DNA of 32,919 bases from JACCTH01 sp035253825 (GCA_035253825.1 DATFBM010000019.1:1-32919), one strand, 5' to 3'. Numbered from the stretch's first letter, positions 1 through 7,731 are shown. Numbers and translations: made by a program. Notes: generated by a model not told the origin, from the sequence alone.

Positions 1-834
1 GTAGTGATTGGCGACATCACCGGCTGCGAATACGCCTTCGAGCGAGGTCCGGCAGAATTCGTCGACCCGGATGCCGTTGCCGACGGTAATTTCTGACACC
101 CGGGCGATCTCGACATTGGGCTGCATGCCGATGCCGACCACTACCGCGTCTCCCTCGAAACCCTCGCCGGTAGTGGCCCGGACTACCACCCCCTGACTTG
201 TCTCCTCGATTGAGTCCATCCCCGTTCCCGTGCGGAGATCCACGCCGTGATAGCGGTGGACCGCGGCGGTTACCGCCCCCAGTTCCTTGCCGAGGACTCT
301 TTCCATTGGCTCCTCCAGTGCCTCGAGGACCGTGACTTGGCCCCCCGCGGCGCGGGCCGAGGCTGAGACTTCGGAACCGATGAAACCGGCTCCCACCACC
401 ACTAGGTGCCGATCGGGACCGAGGTGCGTGCGCAGCTTTTCGCAATCCTCGAGGTTGCGGAGATAGAGGATTCGTTCCCCTTCGAGATCGGGAAGCCGGC
501 GCGCTCTTCCGCCGGTGGCGATCAAGACGGCATCGCCTTGGATACGGGACCCGTCTTCCAGGATCACATCCCGGGATCCGCGGTCGATCTCCATGGCTTC
601 GACACCCAAGCGCAACTCGACCTTGTTCTCGTCGTACCAGGCGGGGTCGACCGACCAGACGTCGGAGAGAGGCGCCGCGCCTTGGAGGTACTCCTTGGAG
701 AGGGGTGGCCGTTGATATGGCGGGTGCGGCTCCTCGCCCACGATCACGACTTCGCCCGCGAAGCCCTCCCGGCGCAAAGCCCGGGCGGCCGAGGCAGAGG
801 TCTGACCAGCGCCGATGAGAACGAACCTGTTCAT
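1..834 (-). CDS. FAD-dependent ferredoxin reductase, 3' end cut by window edge
   Basis: This gene reads leftward from an ATG at 834 and stays open to base 1, so 278 N-terminal residues are visible and the C-terminus lies outside. The start MNRFVLIGAGQTSASAARAL is an FAD-binding dinucleotide fold. A second one (VVVGAGFIGSEVSASA) for NAD(P)H lies mid-protein, and the visible part ends in FAAGDVANHY, the late FAD-contacting GD motif. This is the layout of the BenD/HcaD/rubredoxin-reductase class, which passes electrons from NAD(P)H through FAD to a small iron-sulfur protein. The likely partner is the Rieske ferredoxin 21 bp upstream in the same direction. An AGGAAGAG ribosome site precedes the ATG. 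The class call is firm; the exact partner is inferred from position. Confidence 0.9.
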   Translation of the reverse strand, partial: MNRFVLIGAGQTSASAARALRREGFAGEVVIVGEEPHPPYQRPPLSKEYLQGAAPLSDVWSVDPAWYDENKVELRLGVEAMEIDRGSRDVILEDGSRIQGDAVLIATGGRARRLPDLEGERILYLRNLEDCEKLRTHLGPDRHLVVVGAGFIGSEVSASARAAGGQVTVLEALEEPMERVLGKELGAVTAAVHRYHGVDLRTGTGMDSIEETSQGVVVRATTGEGFEGDAVVVGIGMQPNVEIARVSEITVGNGIRVDEFCRTSLEGVFAAGDVANHY

Positions 835-855
835 GATCTCTTCCTGTTCACGGGC

Positions 856-1236
856 TCACGCCTCTCCGATTTGGGCGCCGCGTCCCACCGGCCACCGCTC
901 TTCTGACACCGGGGCCTCGGTTCGGACCCGGGGCTCGGGGTCAACGTACACCTCTCCACCTTCCACCTTCACCGGAAATGTGGGTTGACATTCCCCCCAC
1001 TCGTCGACCCAGCCGGTGGGCAGGTCAAATGCCCACTGATGGCCGGGACATATGACCTTTCCTTGGAAGACCAGGCCCTTGGAGAGATTCCTTTGCTTGT
1101 GGATGCAGATGTCCCGGAGGGCATAGACATAGCCCTCATCAAGGAACAGGGCGATGCCGGTTCCACCTACCTCGACGAGGAGCTTCTTGCGGCGTTGCAG
1201 CTCCTTGAGGTCTGCCACCTTCACCCATTCGGCCAC
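856..1236 (-). CDS. Rieske [2Fe-2S] ferredoxin
   Basis: This 126-residue protein carries the Rieske cluster motif in two halves: C44-x-H46 and C63-x-x-H66, the latter in CPGHQWAFDLPTG. That spacing defines Rieske ferredoxins of dioxygenase type, single-domain soluble electron carriers. The protein has no membrane segment or oxygenase domain, so it should act in the cytosol as a shuttle. It sits between a diiron oxidase gene upstream and a flavoprotein reductase downstream, all in one direction, which suggests an order of NAD(P)H to reductase to Rieske to oxidase. The start is GTG with GGGAG just upstream. About 25 charged residues follow the Rieske fold at the C-terminus; I cannot assign them a role. 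Confidence 0.93.
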   Translation of the reverse strand: MAEWVKVADLKELQRRKKLLVEVGGTGIALFLDEGYVYALRDICIHKQRNLSKGLVFQGKVICPGHQWAFDLPTGWVDEWGECQPTFPVKVEGGEVYVDPEPRVRTEAPVSEERWPVGRGAQIGEA

Positions 1237-1286
1237 GCCGGCTCCCGCTTCAGCGGAGCGTCAGATCTGTCCTGGGCCCTCGAGTT

Positions 1287-2033
1287 TCAGACCGACCCGA
1301 TGCCAGCCAGGTCCTGTTCGTCCACGCTCGGCATGTCGCCTTTCACGTAGTAGTCGAACAGCGCCTTGGTGTAGGAGAACCGCATGTCGGCCGCGTCGCG
1401 AACCGCTTCCAAGCATTCCTCCTGTAGCTCGGGCGTATCGGCGTAGTTGAGGACGATCTGATAGCCGCGCTCGCCGTGCACTTCGTCCGAAGAGATGTGG
1501 AGCTCGAAGAACTCCGCCTCGTCCTCGGTGAAACCGTACTTCTCCAAAAGAGGTGGGTATTGACGGCGGTAGATATCGGGAACCTGGGATTCGAGGCCAA
1601 CGATCAGGGCGGCGGTGGCGACCACCCAGTTGCGTCGCATCGAGGTGGCATAGCACCACGACTGCAGACCGCGGGTCACCGGATTCATGTTGTGGGGGTC
1701 CTCCACCCGCTCCCGGGTGGTGCCGCAGGCCTCAGCGAATCGGATCAATAGATCGGTGTGGCGAATGTCGGCCAATTCTTCCTCGTACATGTTCTGCAAG
1801 AGAAAGTCCTTGGCGTCGGTGGCTGAGTCGGGGGCGTTGCCGTAGATGTACCCGAGGTAGTCGGCGAACGGTCCCACATAATGGAAATGATTCTCCGCCC
1901 ATCGGGCGAAATGGTGCCGCTTGAGATCGCCTCCCGACCAAGCCAGGCTGAAGGAGGCATCCTTTGCTTCCCGACCTTTCATGGCGTCCTTGAGGGCTAC
2001 GCGGAACTCGTCTTTGCTCAGTAGTTCTCCCAC
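1287..2033 (-). CDS. Heme-oxygenase-like diiron oxidase (CADD/PqqC-like fold)
   Basis: This 248-residue protein belongs to the iron-containing redox enzyme group with the heme-oxygenase-like (TenA/PqqC/CADD) helical fold. All six metal-ligand positions known in CADD-like diiron members can be placed: E85-x6-H92 (in EEELADIRHTDL), E148 (VGLESQ) and H179-x3-D183-x2-H186 (ELHISSDEVHGER). Known members carry out O2-dependent reactions such as self-sacrificing pABA synthesis (CADD), N-oxygenation or C-C cleavage; this one's substrate is unknown. The start is GTG behind an AAGGAGAGG ribosome site. It is the first gene of the oxidase-Rieske-reductase run, under a promoter overlapped by a GTATAC-type operator. 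Annotation pipelines might call such proteins TenA-like or PqqC-like; no PQQ genes are nearby. Confidence 0.82.
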   Translation of the reverse strand: MGELLSKDEFRVALKDAMKGREAKDASFSLAWSGGDLKRHHFARWAENHFHYVGPFADYLGYIYGNAPDSATDAKDFLLQNMYEEELADIRHTDLLIRFAEACGTTRERVEDPHNMNPVTRGLQSWCYATSMRRNWVVATAALIVGLESQVPDIYRRQYPPLLEKYGFTEDEAEFFELHISSDEVHGERGYQIVLNYADTPELQEECLEAVRDAADMRFSYTKALFDYYVKGDMPSVDEQDLAGIGSV

Positions 2034-2060
2034 AAAACCTCTCCTTCTAGTCGGGTCTTT

Positions 2061-2075
2061 TGTATACCGTATACA
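2061..2075. promoter_or_regulatory. GntR/FCD operator, perfect palindrome
   Basis: TGTATACCGTATACA is a perfect 7-1-7 inverted repeat between the divergent regulator and oxidase genes. GTATAC-centred palindromes are the usual sites of FadR/FCD-subfamily GntR regulators, and one is encoded 89 bp away. A similar imperfect site lies at 2895-2917. Confidence 0.7.
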
Positions 2076-2089
2076 GTTTGGGAAGTCAA
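2061..2089 (-). promoter_or_regulatory. Promoter of the oxidase-Rieske-reductase operon
   Basis: Read on the minus strand, TTGACT (2089-2084) is followed after exactly 17 bases by TATACA (2066-2061), a good sigma70-type pair. The predicted transcript would start near 2054, giving a leader of about 20 bases that contains the AAGGAGAGG ribosome site before the GTG at 2033. The -10 box lies inside the palindrome at 2061-2075, so a bound regulator would block it. Confidence 0.6.
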
Positions 2090-2163
2090 ACAGGATCGGG
2101 CCGCGGTCGGCGATACCCGTATGTCAACGAGTTGGGTCCTACCATCGAAAACGGGGTCTGTTC

Positions 2164-2847
2164 ATGGAAGCACTAGGCAAACGACATCGCTCGCTTCGGT
2201 CTTCGGTGGCCGATGAGATTCGGAGTTGGATCCTGGCCGGGACCATCGAACCGGGGGACCGCCTGGTCGAAGACGAGCTGGCATCCAAGCTGGGCGTTTC
2301 GCGGATGCCGGTCCGGGAGGCCCTGAGCCTCCTCGAAGCAGAAGGCTTTGTCGATCTGGTGCCCAGGCGAGGGGCGTCTGTGGCCCTGGTGTCCCCTGAG
2401 GAGGCAGTCGAGCTCTTCGAGGTCCGCAGCATCCTCGAGGGATTGGCCGCCCGGTTGGCGGCGCGACGGCGCCACCCCGAATCGCTGGGCTCGCTGAAAG
2501 AGGTGCTGGCCAGCGGGCGACGTGCGGTCAAGGCCGGAGATCGCGACGCAATGCCCGAACTCCATCAGGCATTCCACGTCACCCTCGCCGAGGCCTCGGG
2601 CAATCAGTATCTCTACGAGTTGGTCGCCAACCTCCCGGCCAAGATCGAGTGGATCTTCAACACCCAGGTTCGTGCCCGGGCGCCCGTTTCCTGGCCCGAG
2701 CACATCCGGATCCTGGAAGTGATCCGGGAGGGGGATGAGGACCAGGCCGAGGCCATCACCCGCGCCCACGTCGAGGATTCCGCCCGGGCGTTTCTCGACA
2801 TGATCGAACAAAGGTCGTCGGCCCGGCGCGAACCCACGCGTCTTTGA
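2164..2847 (+). CDS. GntR-family regulator, FCD (FadR) subfamily
   Basis: This is a 227-residue repressor-type protein. Residues about 8-75 form the winged helix-turn-helix, with DRLVEDELASKLGVSRMPVREAL as its recognisable core. Residues about 85-215 are the all-helical FCD ligand domain, including FEVRSILEGLAARLAA and a metal-binding-type HQAFHVTLAEAS. It uses the ATG at 2164; the frame is open upstream but starts inside the regulatory region. It is divergent from the oxidase operon and 94 bp upstream of the GlcG-like gene. GTATAC-type palindromes lie in both intergenic regions, so it probably controls both directions. FCD domains commonly bind small organic acids; the ligand here is unknown. 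It is clearly paralogous to the regulator at 8875-9636. Confidence 0.92.
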   Translation: MEALGKRHRSLRSSVADEIRSWILAGTIEPGDRLVEDELASKLGVSRMPVREALSLLEAEGFVDLVPRRGASVALVSPEEAVELFEVRSILEGLAARLAARRRHPESLGSLKEVLASGRRAVKAGDRDAMPELHQAFHVTLAEASGNQYLYELVANLPAKIEWIFNTQVRARAPVSWPEHIRILEVIREGDEDQAEAITRAHVEDSARAFLDMIEQRSSARREPTRL

Positions 2848-2894
2848 GTTAGGCGCTAAAAACCGCATACCCGGGGCGGCAGCCCTCTTGGGTC

Positions 2895-2917
2895 GATTTG
2901 TATACTTTATGCAAATC
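2895..2917. promoter_or_regulatory. Second GntR/FCD operator copy
   Basis: A 23-base imperfect palindrome runs from GATTTG (2895-2900) to CAAATC (2912-2917), with 9 of 11 position pairs complementary around base 2906. Its core TGTATACTTTATGCA matches the perfect site at 2061-2075 except in the right half. It lies 24 bp before the GlcG/HbpS-like gene, so the same regulator probably controls that operon. Confidence 0.6.
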
Positions 2918-2941
2918 GAGTGCCTGGAGGCGGAGAACTAG

Positions 2942-3394
2942 ATGCGGACCGTACAACAACTGACCTTGGCCGAAGCCAACCTGATGCTGGACGCCGCTCA
3001 AAAAGCCGCCGAGGAGCAAGGTGTTCCAGAGGTGCTGTGTGTCTCTGATGCAGGTGGGTACCCCATCGCGGTCCGGCGACTCGACGGTGGCAAGGTGACG
3101 AGCGTGGAAATCGCCATCAACAAGGCCTTCACGGCTGCCGGCCACCGTAAACCCACCCATTTCTACAAGAACGCGGTTCCGGGAGAGGAAGCCTTCGGGA
3201 TCATGACCCAACACCAGGGAAAGTTCACGATTTTCGTAGGTGGTTGGCCGATCGAGGTGGACGGCGAGGTCGTCGGAGCGATATCGGCCAGCGGCGGTAA
3301 CGGGGAGCAGGACATTGCCTGTTGCAAGGCCGGGATCGATGCTCTCATGGCCCATCTCGGCAAATCCGCCGATTATTCGAAGTGGGAGAAGTGA
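2942..3394 (+). CDS. GlcG/HbpS-family heme-binding-like protein
   Basis: This 150-residue protein covers one whole GlcG/HbpS (DUF336, PduO C-terminal-like) domain. Typical features are the N-terminal LTLAEANLMLDAAQKAAEEQ helix, the central KAFTAAGHRKPT stretch and the late GEVVGAISASGGNGEQDIACCKAG glycine-rich turn. Members include heme-binding HbpS and GlcG-like proteins of unclear role in organic-acid catabolism, usually beside dehydrogenases, as here. It has no signal peptide, so it is probably cytosolic. Ribosome-site candidates are GGAGG (2926-2930) and GGAG (2932-2935). It is the first gene of a three-gene run; its stop overlaps the aldehyde dehydrogenase start by 4 bp. The function in this pathway is not known. 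Confidence 0.85.
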   Translation: MRTVQQLTLAEANLMLDAAQKAAEEQGVPEVLCVSDAGGYPIAVRRLDGGKVTSVEIAINKAFTAAGHRKPTHFYKNAVPGEEAFGIMTQHQGKFTIFVGGWPIEVDGEVVGAISASGGNGEQDIACCKAGIDALMAHLGKSADYSKWEK

Positions 3395-4857
3395 CCACCA
3401 CCATCGCCGCTCCGGTCTCGGTTCGCAACCGTATTGGCGGTGATCTCGTTGCCTCCTCCGGGGGCACAACATTCGAGGTTCGCAACCCAGCGGCCGCAAA
3501 GATTGTCACCACGATCGCCCCCGACTCCGAGCCGGCCGATGTCGAGGCGGCAGTCACAGCCGCTCAGGAAGCCCTGGCGGGGTGGGCCGCTACCGCCGCC
3601 CCGGTGCGGGCTTCCTTCCTGAACAAGGCGGCGACCATTCTCGACCAACAGGCTGATGAATTCGCCCGCGAGATGGTGGTCGAGATGGGAAAGCCCCTCG
3701 CCGACGCCCGCAACGAGGTCAAGCGCTCGGCGGAGAACTTCCGGCTTTACGCCGGGGAGGCGTTGCGGCTGCAGGGGACCACTTTCTCCACCGACGACCC
3801 CACGGTTTCGGTGCTGACCATGCTCGACCCGATCGGCGTCGTCGGAGCCATCACTCCCTGGAACTTTCCGCTGAGCCTGGCCTCGCGCAAGCTCGGTCCG
3901 GCACTGGCGGCCGGTAACACAGTGGTCTTCAAGCCCTCGTCGATGACGCCCCTCATGGGCGAGCGTCTGGCCGGATCACTTGACGCTGCTGGCCTCCCGC
4001 AGGGAGTGGTGAATGTCGTCCATGGGTTCGGCGCCGGCGGGTTGGTCGTGGGCGACGAGAGGGTGAGAGCGATCACCTTCACAGGCTCGACGGCGGTCGG
4101 AAAAAAAATCCACGCCGCCCTCGGTCTGGGTCGGCGGGCTCAGCTCGAGCTGGGGGGAAACAATCCGGTAGTCGTACTTGATGATGCTGATCCGGAACGG
4201 GCTGCCTCGGTGATCGTTCGATCTTCGTTCGCCCTCAGTGGTCAGGCTTGCACCGGGGCCGGAAGGGTGATTGTGGAGGACGGAATCCACGACCAGGTCT
4301 TGGACCTGGTGGCCGAGGCCGCATCCAAGCTTCGGGTCGGGCCGGGGCTGAGCGACGGGGTCGATATGGGCCCATTGATCGATCAGCGGGCCGTCGACAA
4401 CATGGCCGCGGTGGTTGAGAGCGCGGTCACGGGCGGAGCTCGCCTCGTCCTTGGCGGTCGTCGGCTGGTTGGAGACCCTTTCGACGATGGCTGGTTTTTC
4501 CCGCCGACGATCCTGGCGGACGTGACGCCGGACATGGACGTTTCGTGCACTGAGGTCTTTGGTCCGGTGATCGGATTCGAGCGGGTCGGCGACATCGACG
4601 AAGCCATCGCCCGGGCCAACGACACCGAGTATGGGTTGACCGCGGCCATCTGCACCACCAGCCTGGCGAGTGCCCAGCGTTTTGCCCGCGAGGCTCAAGC
4701 CGGAGTGGTGCGCATCAACCGCCCCACCATCGGCACATCCCTATCGGCCCCATTCGGAGGGATCAAGATGTCGGGTACCGGTACCCACAAGGAACAGCTG
4801 GGACCAACAGTGATGGATTTCTACACGCAACAGCGCACCGTGTTCATGGGTTCGTAG
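3391..4857 (+). CDS. NAD(P)-dependent aldehyde dehydrogenase (semialdehyde type)
   Basis: This 488-residue protein is a full-length class I/II-type aldehyde dehydrogenase that oxidises an aldehyde to the acid with NAD(P)+. Visible motifs in order are ITPWNFPL (cofactor entrance), FKPSSMTPL, FTGSTAVGKK (nucleotide loop), LELGGNNP with the general-base Glu, GQACTGAGR with the catalytic Cys, and EVFGPVIGF. The late RINRPTIGTSLSAPFGGIKMSGTGTHKEQ resembles alpha-ketoglutarate-semialdehyde dehydrogenases more than betaine-aldehyde enzymes. The chosen start is GTG at 3391, overlapping the previous stop (GTGA) behind GGGAGAA. A longer reading from 3322 only adds residues inside the upstream gene. It probably oxidises an aldehyde made by this regulon; substrate unknown. 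Confidence 0.93.
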   Translation: MTTTIAAPVSVRNRIGGDLVASSGGTTFEVRNPAAAKIVTTIAPDSEPADVEAAVTAAQEALAGWAATAAPVRASFLNKAATILDQQADEFAREMVVEMGKPLADARNEVKRSAENFRLYAGEALRLQGTTFSTDDPTVSVLTMLDPIGVVGAITPWNFPLSLASRKLGPALAAGNTVVFKPSSMTPLMGERLAGSLDAAGLPQGVVNVVHGFGAGGLVVGDERVRAITFTGSTAVGKKIHAALGLGRRAQLELGGNNPVVVLDDADPERAASVIVRSSFALSGQACTGAGRVIVEDGIHDQVLDLVAEAASKLRVGPGLSDGVDMGPLIDQRAVDNMAAVVESAVTGGARLVLGGRRLVGDPFDDGWFFPPTILADVTPDMDVSCTEVFGPVIGFERVGDIDEAIARANDTEYGLTAAICTTSLASAQRFAREAQAGVVRINRPTIGTSLSAPFGGIKMSGTGTHKEQLGPTVMDFYTQQRTVFMGS

Positions 4858-4873
4858 ACAAGGAGGCTCCGAA

Positions 4874-5344
4874 TTGGTTGACATCGACCTTTGGGCACAA
4901 CAGCTCACGCACTATTTGCAGGAGCACATGGACACCGAGCGAGAAGCGCTTCGTTCCTACGCGCACTTGGCGGAGGAAACCAAGAGCGACCGGGTGCGCT
5001 TCCTGATCCAGATGGTGATCGACGACGAGGTTCGCCATCACCGGCTTTTCCAGGACATGATTCACTGGATGCGATCCGAGCACTCGGGGCGAGAGGACAT
5101 CGAGAGCCGAATTGGAACCAAGGCAGCGGTGGGCGTCGGGGATGAGCGCGAGCATCTGGTCGAGTTGACCGATCAATTGCTCGAGATGGAACAAGACGAT
5201 GAGCGAGAGCTCAAGGAACTGGAGAAAATCGTCACCGAGGTGGTCGACACCGCCTGGTGGTCCTCGCTCGTCGAGGCAATGCGTCTCGACACACGCAAGC
5301 ACATCATGCTGATGGAGGCCATCAAGAAGCTCGCTTCCGAGTAG
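4874..5344 (+). CDS. Ferritin-like (rubrerythrin-type) protein
   Basis: This 156-residue helical protein resembles a ferritin-like four-helix bundle with two ligand-bearing halves. The first has acidic residues near E22/E24 and DDEVRHH with an E52-x2-H55 pair. The second has the acidic EQDDEREL segment and LDTRKH with a D139-x3-H143 pair. That fits a non-haem di-metal site, but the second half departs from strict E-x-x-H. The start is TTG at 4874 behind a strong AGGAGG (4861-4866); no ATG is well placed. It is the third gene after the GlcG-like and aldehyde dehydrogenase genes. It may handle iron or peroxide for the nearby oxygenase system, which is inference. Its stop lies 6 bp from the convergent gene at 5351. 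Confidence 0.7.
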   Translation: MVDIDLWAQQLTHYLQEHMDTEREALRSYAHLAEETKSDRVRFLIQMVIDDEVRHHRLFQDMIHWMRSEHSGREDIESRIGTKAAVGVGDEREHLVELTDQLLEMEQDDERELKELEKIVTEVVDTAWWSSLVEAMRLDTRKHIMLMEAIKKLASE

Positions 5345-5350
5345 CGGGAG

Positions 5351-6799
5351 CTAAACGCTAACTGCGGCCCCGCCCGTGCGAGGGTCGACCGCCCCCACGA
5401 TGACCTCTCCGGCTCGGGGGCGAGCGATGACCTGTTGGGCGCAGCGCAAATCAAACGGCGGCACCAACTCCGCACGAGCGCGGGCCCGAAGCTCTTCGAT
5501 ACCCTGAGGGTCAAACCCCTCCTCGATCGCTACGCCGCCATCTGCCAGCAGTTCCCATCGGGGCGATACCACCAAGGCACCTGGGTCCAGTTCTCCGGAA
5601 AGTATCTGAGTGAGCGTCTGGGCGTTCCACGGCATCTGATTTTCTCCACCGGGCGTTCCACCGAGGAACTGGGGCTCGGTATCCCCAATTGCCCAGGCAT
5701 GAAGGGTGGTAGCCGGACGTTTTCCCGGAGCGGGGAAGTTGGGATGACCGGCCTCGGCGGTAAACCCACGTCCCGGTCGGTTGTTGAGGATCAGGTCGAA
5801 CTCATCCACCACCAACCCGCTGCCGAAGCGCGGAAAAGAATTCGAGTGGATCACAACGACCACGTTGCCGGCGCCGTCGGCGGCACTGACCATTGAGGTT
5901 CCGGAGGGATCGGAGAGAAAGGAGCCTCGGCTGGCAGTGACCTTTTGGATCCGATCCCAGATGGCGCCGGGACCGTCTCCGGGTGAGCTCTCGGCGAGCG
6001 CTTCGATGAGCGAGGGACCGTGGGTCGGTGCCGGGGTCACCCACAGACGCCTCTCCCCGGCATAGCCGGTCTCCGGTGGTTCCCAGTTCGCTCTCACCGA
6101 TCGAAAATCGCCTGGCTCGAGAACGCCACCGCGCCGGATCACCGAACCGGCGACGATCTCACCCACGCCACCCCAGAAAAGCTCTCTCCCGCGCCGGACC
6201 CATTCTTCGAGGAGGCTCGCCATCCCCGGCAGGCGAACCAGATCACCGGGGGAGAAGGGTTTGCCTTTGGGGTAATAGACCGTGCCTTCGGGGTTGTGGC
6301 GCTCCACCAAGTCGGCTGACTCCTGGGCCAGGGCGGTGCATATTTGGGCCCAAGGAAATCCTCCCCGAGCTAGTCGGATCGCCGGGGCGGCCTGCCGGCT
6401 ACGGCCGAGCACGCCGTCGGATGCAAGAAGGTCGTATCCGGCTGGAGCTCCCGGGACGCCCACCGAGGTAGGACCGGTAGGCCGCAGTTCACCCCTTTCG
6501 GCGGTCTTGGCCAACCGGCGGGGGGCACCGCCGATAGCCAGAAGGGCGTCTGGTTCTGACCCTCCCGGCCGAAGCCGCAGCGCGACCAGGTCGCCGGCCA
6601 ATCCACACTTGGGGGGGAGCAAGACCGTTTCCGCTAGAGCAGCGGTGACGACGGCGTCAAAGGCATTGCCGCCCTGGCGAATCGCCTCGGCTCCGAGGGC
6701 CGCAGCCATGGGAGCTGCAGCGAGAACGACGCCTTCGATGCCCCGCCCAGTCGATTGCTCGGCCAGGATCCCCACAGTTCCTGAGATCAAGCCACCCAT
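5351..6799 (-). CDS. Gamma-glutamyltransferase-family hydrolase, short and without signal peptide
   Basis: This 482-residue protein follows the gamma-glutamyltranspeptidase plan: an N-terminal APMAAALGAEAIRQGGNAFDA (family signature AxxIxxxGGNAxDA), PTGPTSVGVPGAPAGY, the small-subunit start GTSMVSAADGAGN with Thr301 as likely self-cleaving nucleophile, and FLGGTPGGENQ as the oxyanion region. Classical enzymes are 530-580 residues and secreted. This one is shorter, has no signal peptide, and its pre-cleavage PKCGLAGDL replaces the usual SGIGGGGF region, so its substrate is probably not glutathione. It starts at ATG 6799, two bases after the stop of the ornithine-cyclodeaminase-like gene, so it is co-transcribed. 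A role as a cytosolic gamma-glutamyl or other amide hydrolase is inferred. Confidence 0.85.
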   Translation of the reverse strand: MGGLISGTVGILAEQSTGRGIEGVVLAAAPMAAALGAEAIRQGGNAFDAVVTAALAETVLLPPKCGLAGDLVALRLRPGGSEPDALLAIGGAPRRLAKTAERGELRPTGPTSVGVPGAPAGYDLLASDGVLGRSRQAAPAIRLARGGFPWAQICTALAQESADLVERHNPEGTVYYPKGKPFSPGDLVRLPGMASLLEEWVRRGRELFWGGVGEIVAGSVIRRGGVLEPGDFRSVRANWEPPETGYAGERRLWVTPAPTHGPSLIEALAESSPGDGPGAIWDRIQKVTASRGSFLSDPSGTSMVSAADGAGNVVVVIHSNSFPRFGSGLVVDEFDLILNNRPGRGFTAEAGHPNFPAPGKRPATTLHAWAIGDTEPQFLGGTPGGENQMPWNAQTLTQILSGELDPGALVVSPRWELLADGGVAIEEGFDPQGIEELRARARAELVPPFDLRCAQQVIARPRAGEVIVGAVDPRTGGAAVSV

Positions 6800-6801
6800 G
6801 C

Positions 6802-7731
6802 CTACGCCTCCAGAAAAGATCCGAAAGACTTTTGGCGGGCCTCTCGGTAGAGGGCGTCAGCGACGGCGACGTCCTCGAGCCCGACGCCGAGTGACTTGAA
6901 CAAGGTAACTCCTTGGGGCCGCTGGGCTGGAGCGGAAATCACCCCTGCTAGCTCGATCACTTTCTCCCAAACACCTTCGTCGGCTAGCAACAGATCTCCG
7001 GCCTCGGTGCGGGCCTGCTTGATCGACTCGACAACGATTGTCCCTGCTCGGGTGATGGTCTCGCTATCGAGTTCGCGGCTCTGAGGGGTCGTGGCTCCGA
7101 CGGCGGTGATATGACAGTCGCGGGGGAGCCAGCTCCCATCGAATACCGCCTCTGTCGACCGGGTGGCAGTGACGATCAGGTCGGCGTCGTCGAGTCCAAG
7201 CCGCTCGATGCCCAGCTGAACAGTTGAGACGCCGGTCGTTTGCTCAATTCGCCCAACCACCTCGTCAGCGGGCCGCCGATTGACCACGCGGATTTCTGCT
7301 AGGTCGAATTGACGGGCGAATGCTCGGGCGTGAGAGATCGCCTGACGACCAGCCCCGAAAAGCACGAGCACCTTGGGATCGGGGGGCGCCAGGTAGCGAG
7401 CGGCGACCACCGACGTGGCGGCGGTGCGGATCTCGGTCAGGGCCGGACCCCTGATGATCGCCAGAGGTTCGCCGGAGGAGAGTTCGAAGAGGAGAACCAC
7501 GAATCCAAACCGGCCATCCGTAGTGGTGGGATATACCTTGGCTCCTGCCCGGTCATCGTCGGGAATCACTCCGCCGATCGTGCTCAACTTGCCGGCGGGG
7601 GTAACTGTCCGCACCCGTTCCTGGATCGCGGCAGAACCGTTGGCGAGGGAGCGGAACGCCTTTTCGATGGAATCGGCGGCTAATTCGGGCGTGAGGAGTT
7701 GGGAGACGTCGGAGTCGGTCAGGTAGAGCAT
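6802..7731 (-). CDS. Ornithine cyclodeaminase / mu-crystallin family protein
   Basis: This 309-residue protein has the family's dimerisation half followed by a Rossmann NAD(P) half. Motifs include GAKVYPTTTDG with the substrate-region Lys, RGPALTEIRTAATSVVAA, and the nucleotide loop LFGAGRQAISHARAF followed by IRVVNRRP. Members act as ornithine cyclodeaminase, alanine or ketimine reductase, or in ectoine and opine metabolism; sequence alone does not choose. I start at ATG 7731, giving MLYLTDSDVSQLL. The frame runs 20 residues further upstream, but those lie inside the MFS gene. The ATG shares one base with the MFS stop (TGATG), which indicates translational coupling. It probably works on an imino or amino acid brought in by the neighbouring permease. 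Confidence 0.9.
   Translation of the reverse strand: MLYLTDSDVSQLLTPELAADSIEKAFRSLANGSAAIQERVRTVTPAGKLSTIGGVIPDDDRAGAKVYPTTTDGRFGFVVLLFELSSGEPLAIIRGPALTEIRTAATSVVAARYLAPPDPKVLVLFGAGRQAISHARAFARQFDLAEIRVVNRRPADEVVGRIEQTTGVSTVQLGIERLGLDDADLIVTATRSTEAVFDGSWLPRDCHITAVGATTPQSRELDSETITRAGTIVVESIKQARTEAGDLLLADEGVWEKVIELAGVISAPAQRPQGVTLFKSLGVGLEDVAVADALYREARQKSFGSFLEA

Noticed and set aside
17..445. Long arginine- and glycine-rich open frame on the minus strand.
   Set aside because: It is a shadow frame of the reductase gene, whose true frame shows clear FAD and NAD(P) motifs; the composition is typical of out-of-frame high-GC DNA.
1241..1260. Hairpin (GCTCC...GGAGC) that could hide the Rieske gene ribosome site.
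   Set aside because: It has a bulge and a 2-base loop, so the real stem would be short; not convincing as a regulatory structure.
5342..5360. Inverted repeat TAGCG...CGCTA between the convergent ferritin-like and GGT-like genes, possible terminator.
   Set aside because: The stem is only 5 bp with a 9-base loop and no T-run; the arms largely coincide with the two stop codons.
6802..7731. Ornithine cyclodeaminase-like gene plus M24 gene as parts of an ectoine degradation set (EutC/DoeA).
   Set aside because: They are 19 kb apart in separate operons, and no EutB-like dehydratase or DoeB-like deacetylase is visible.
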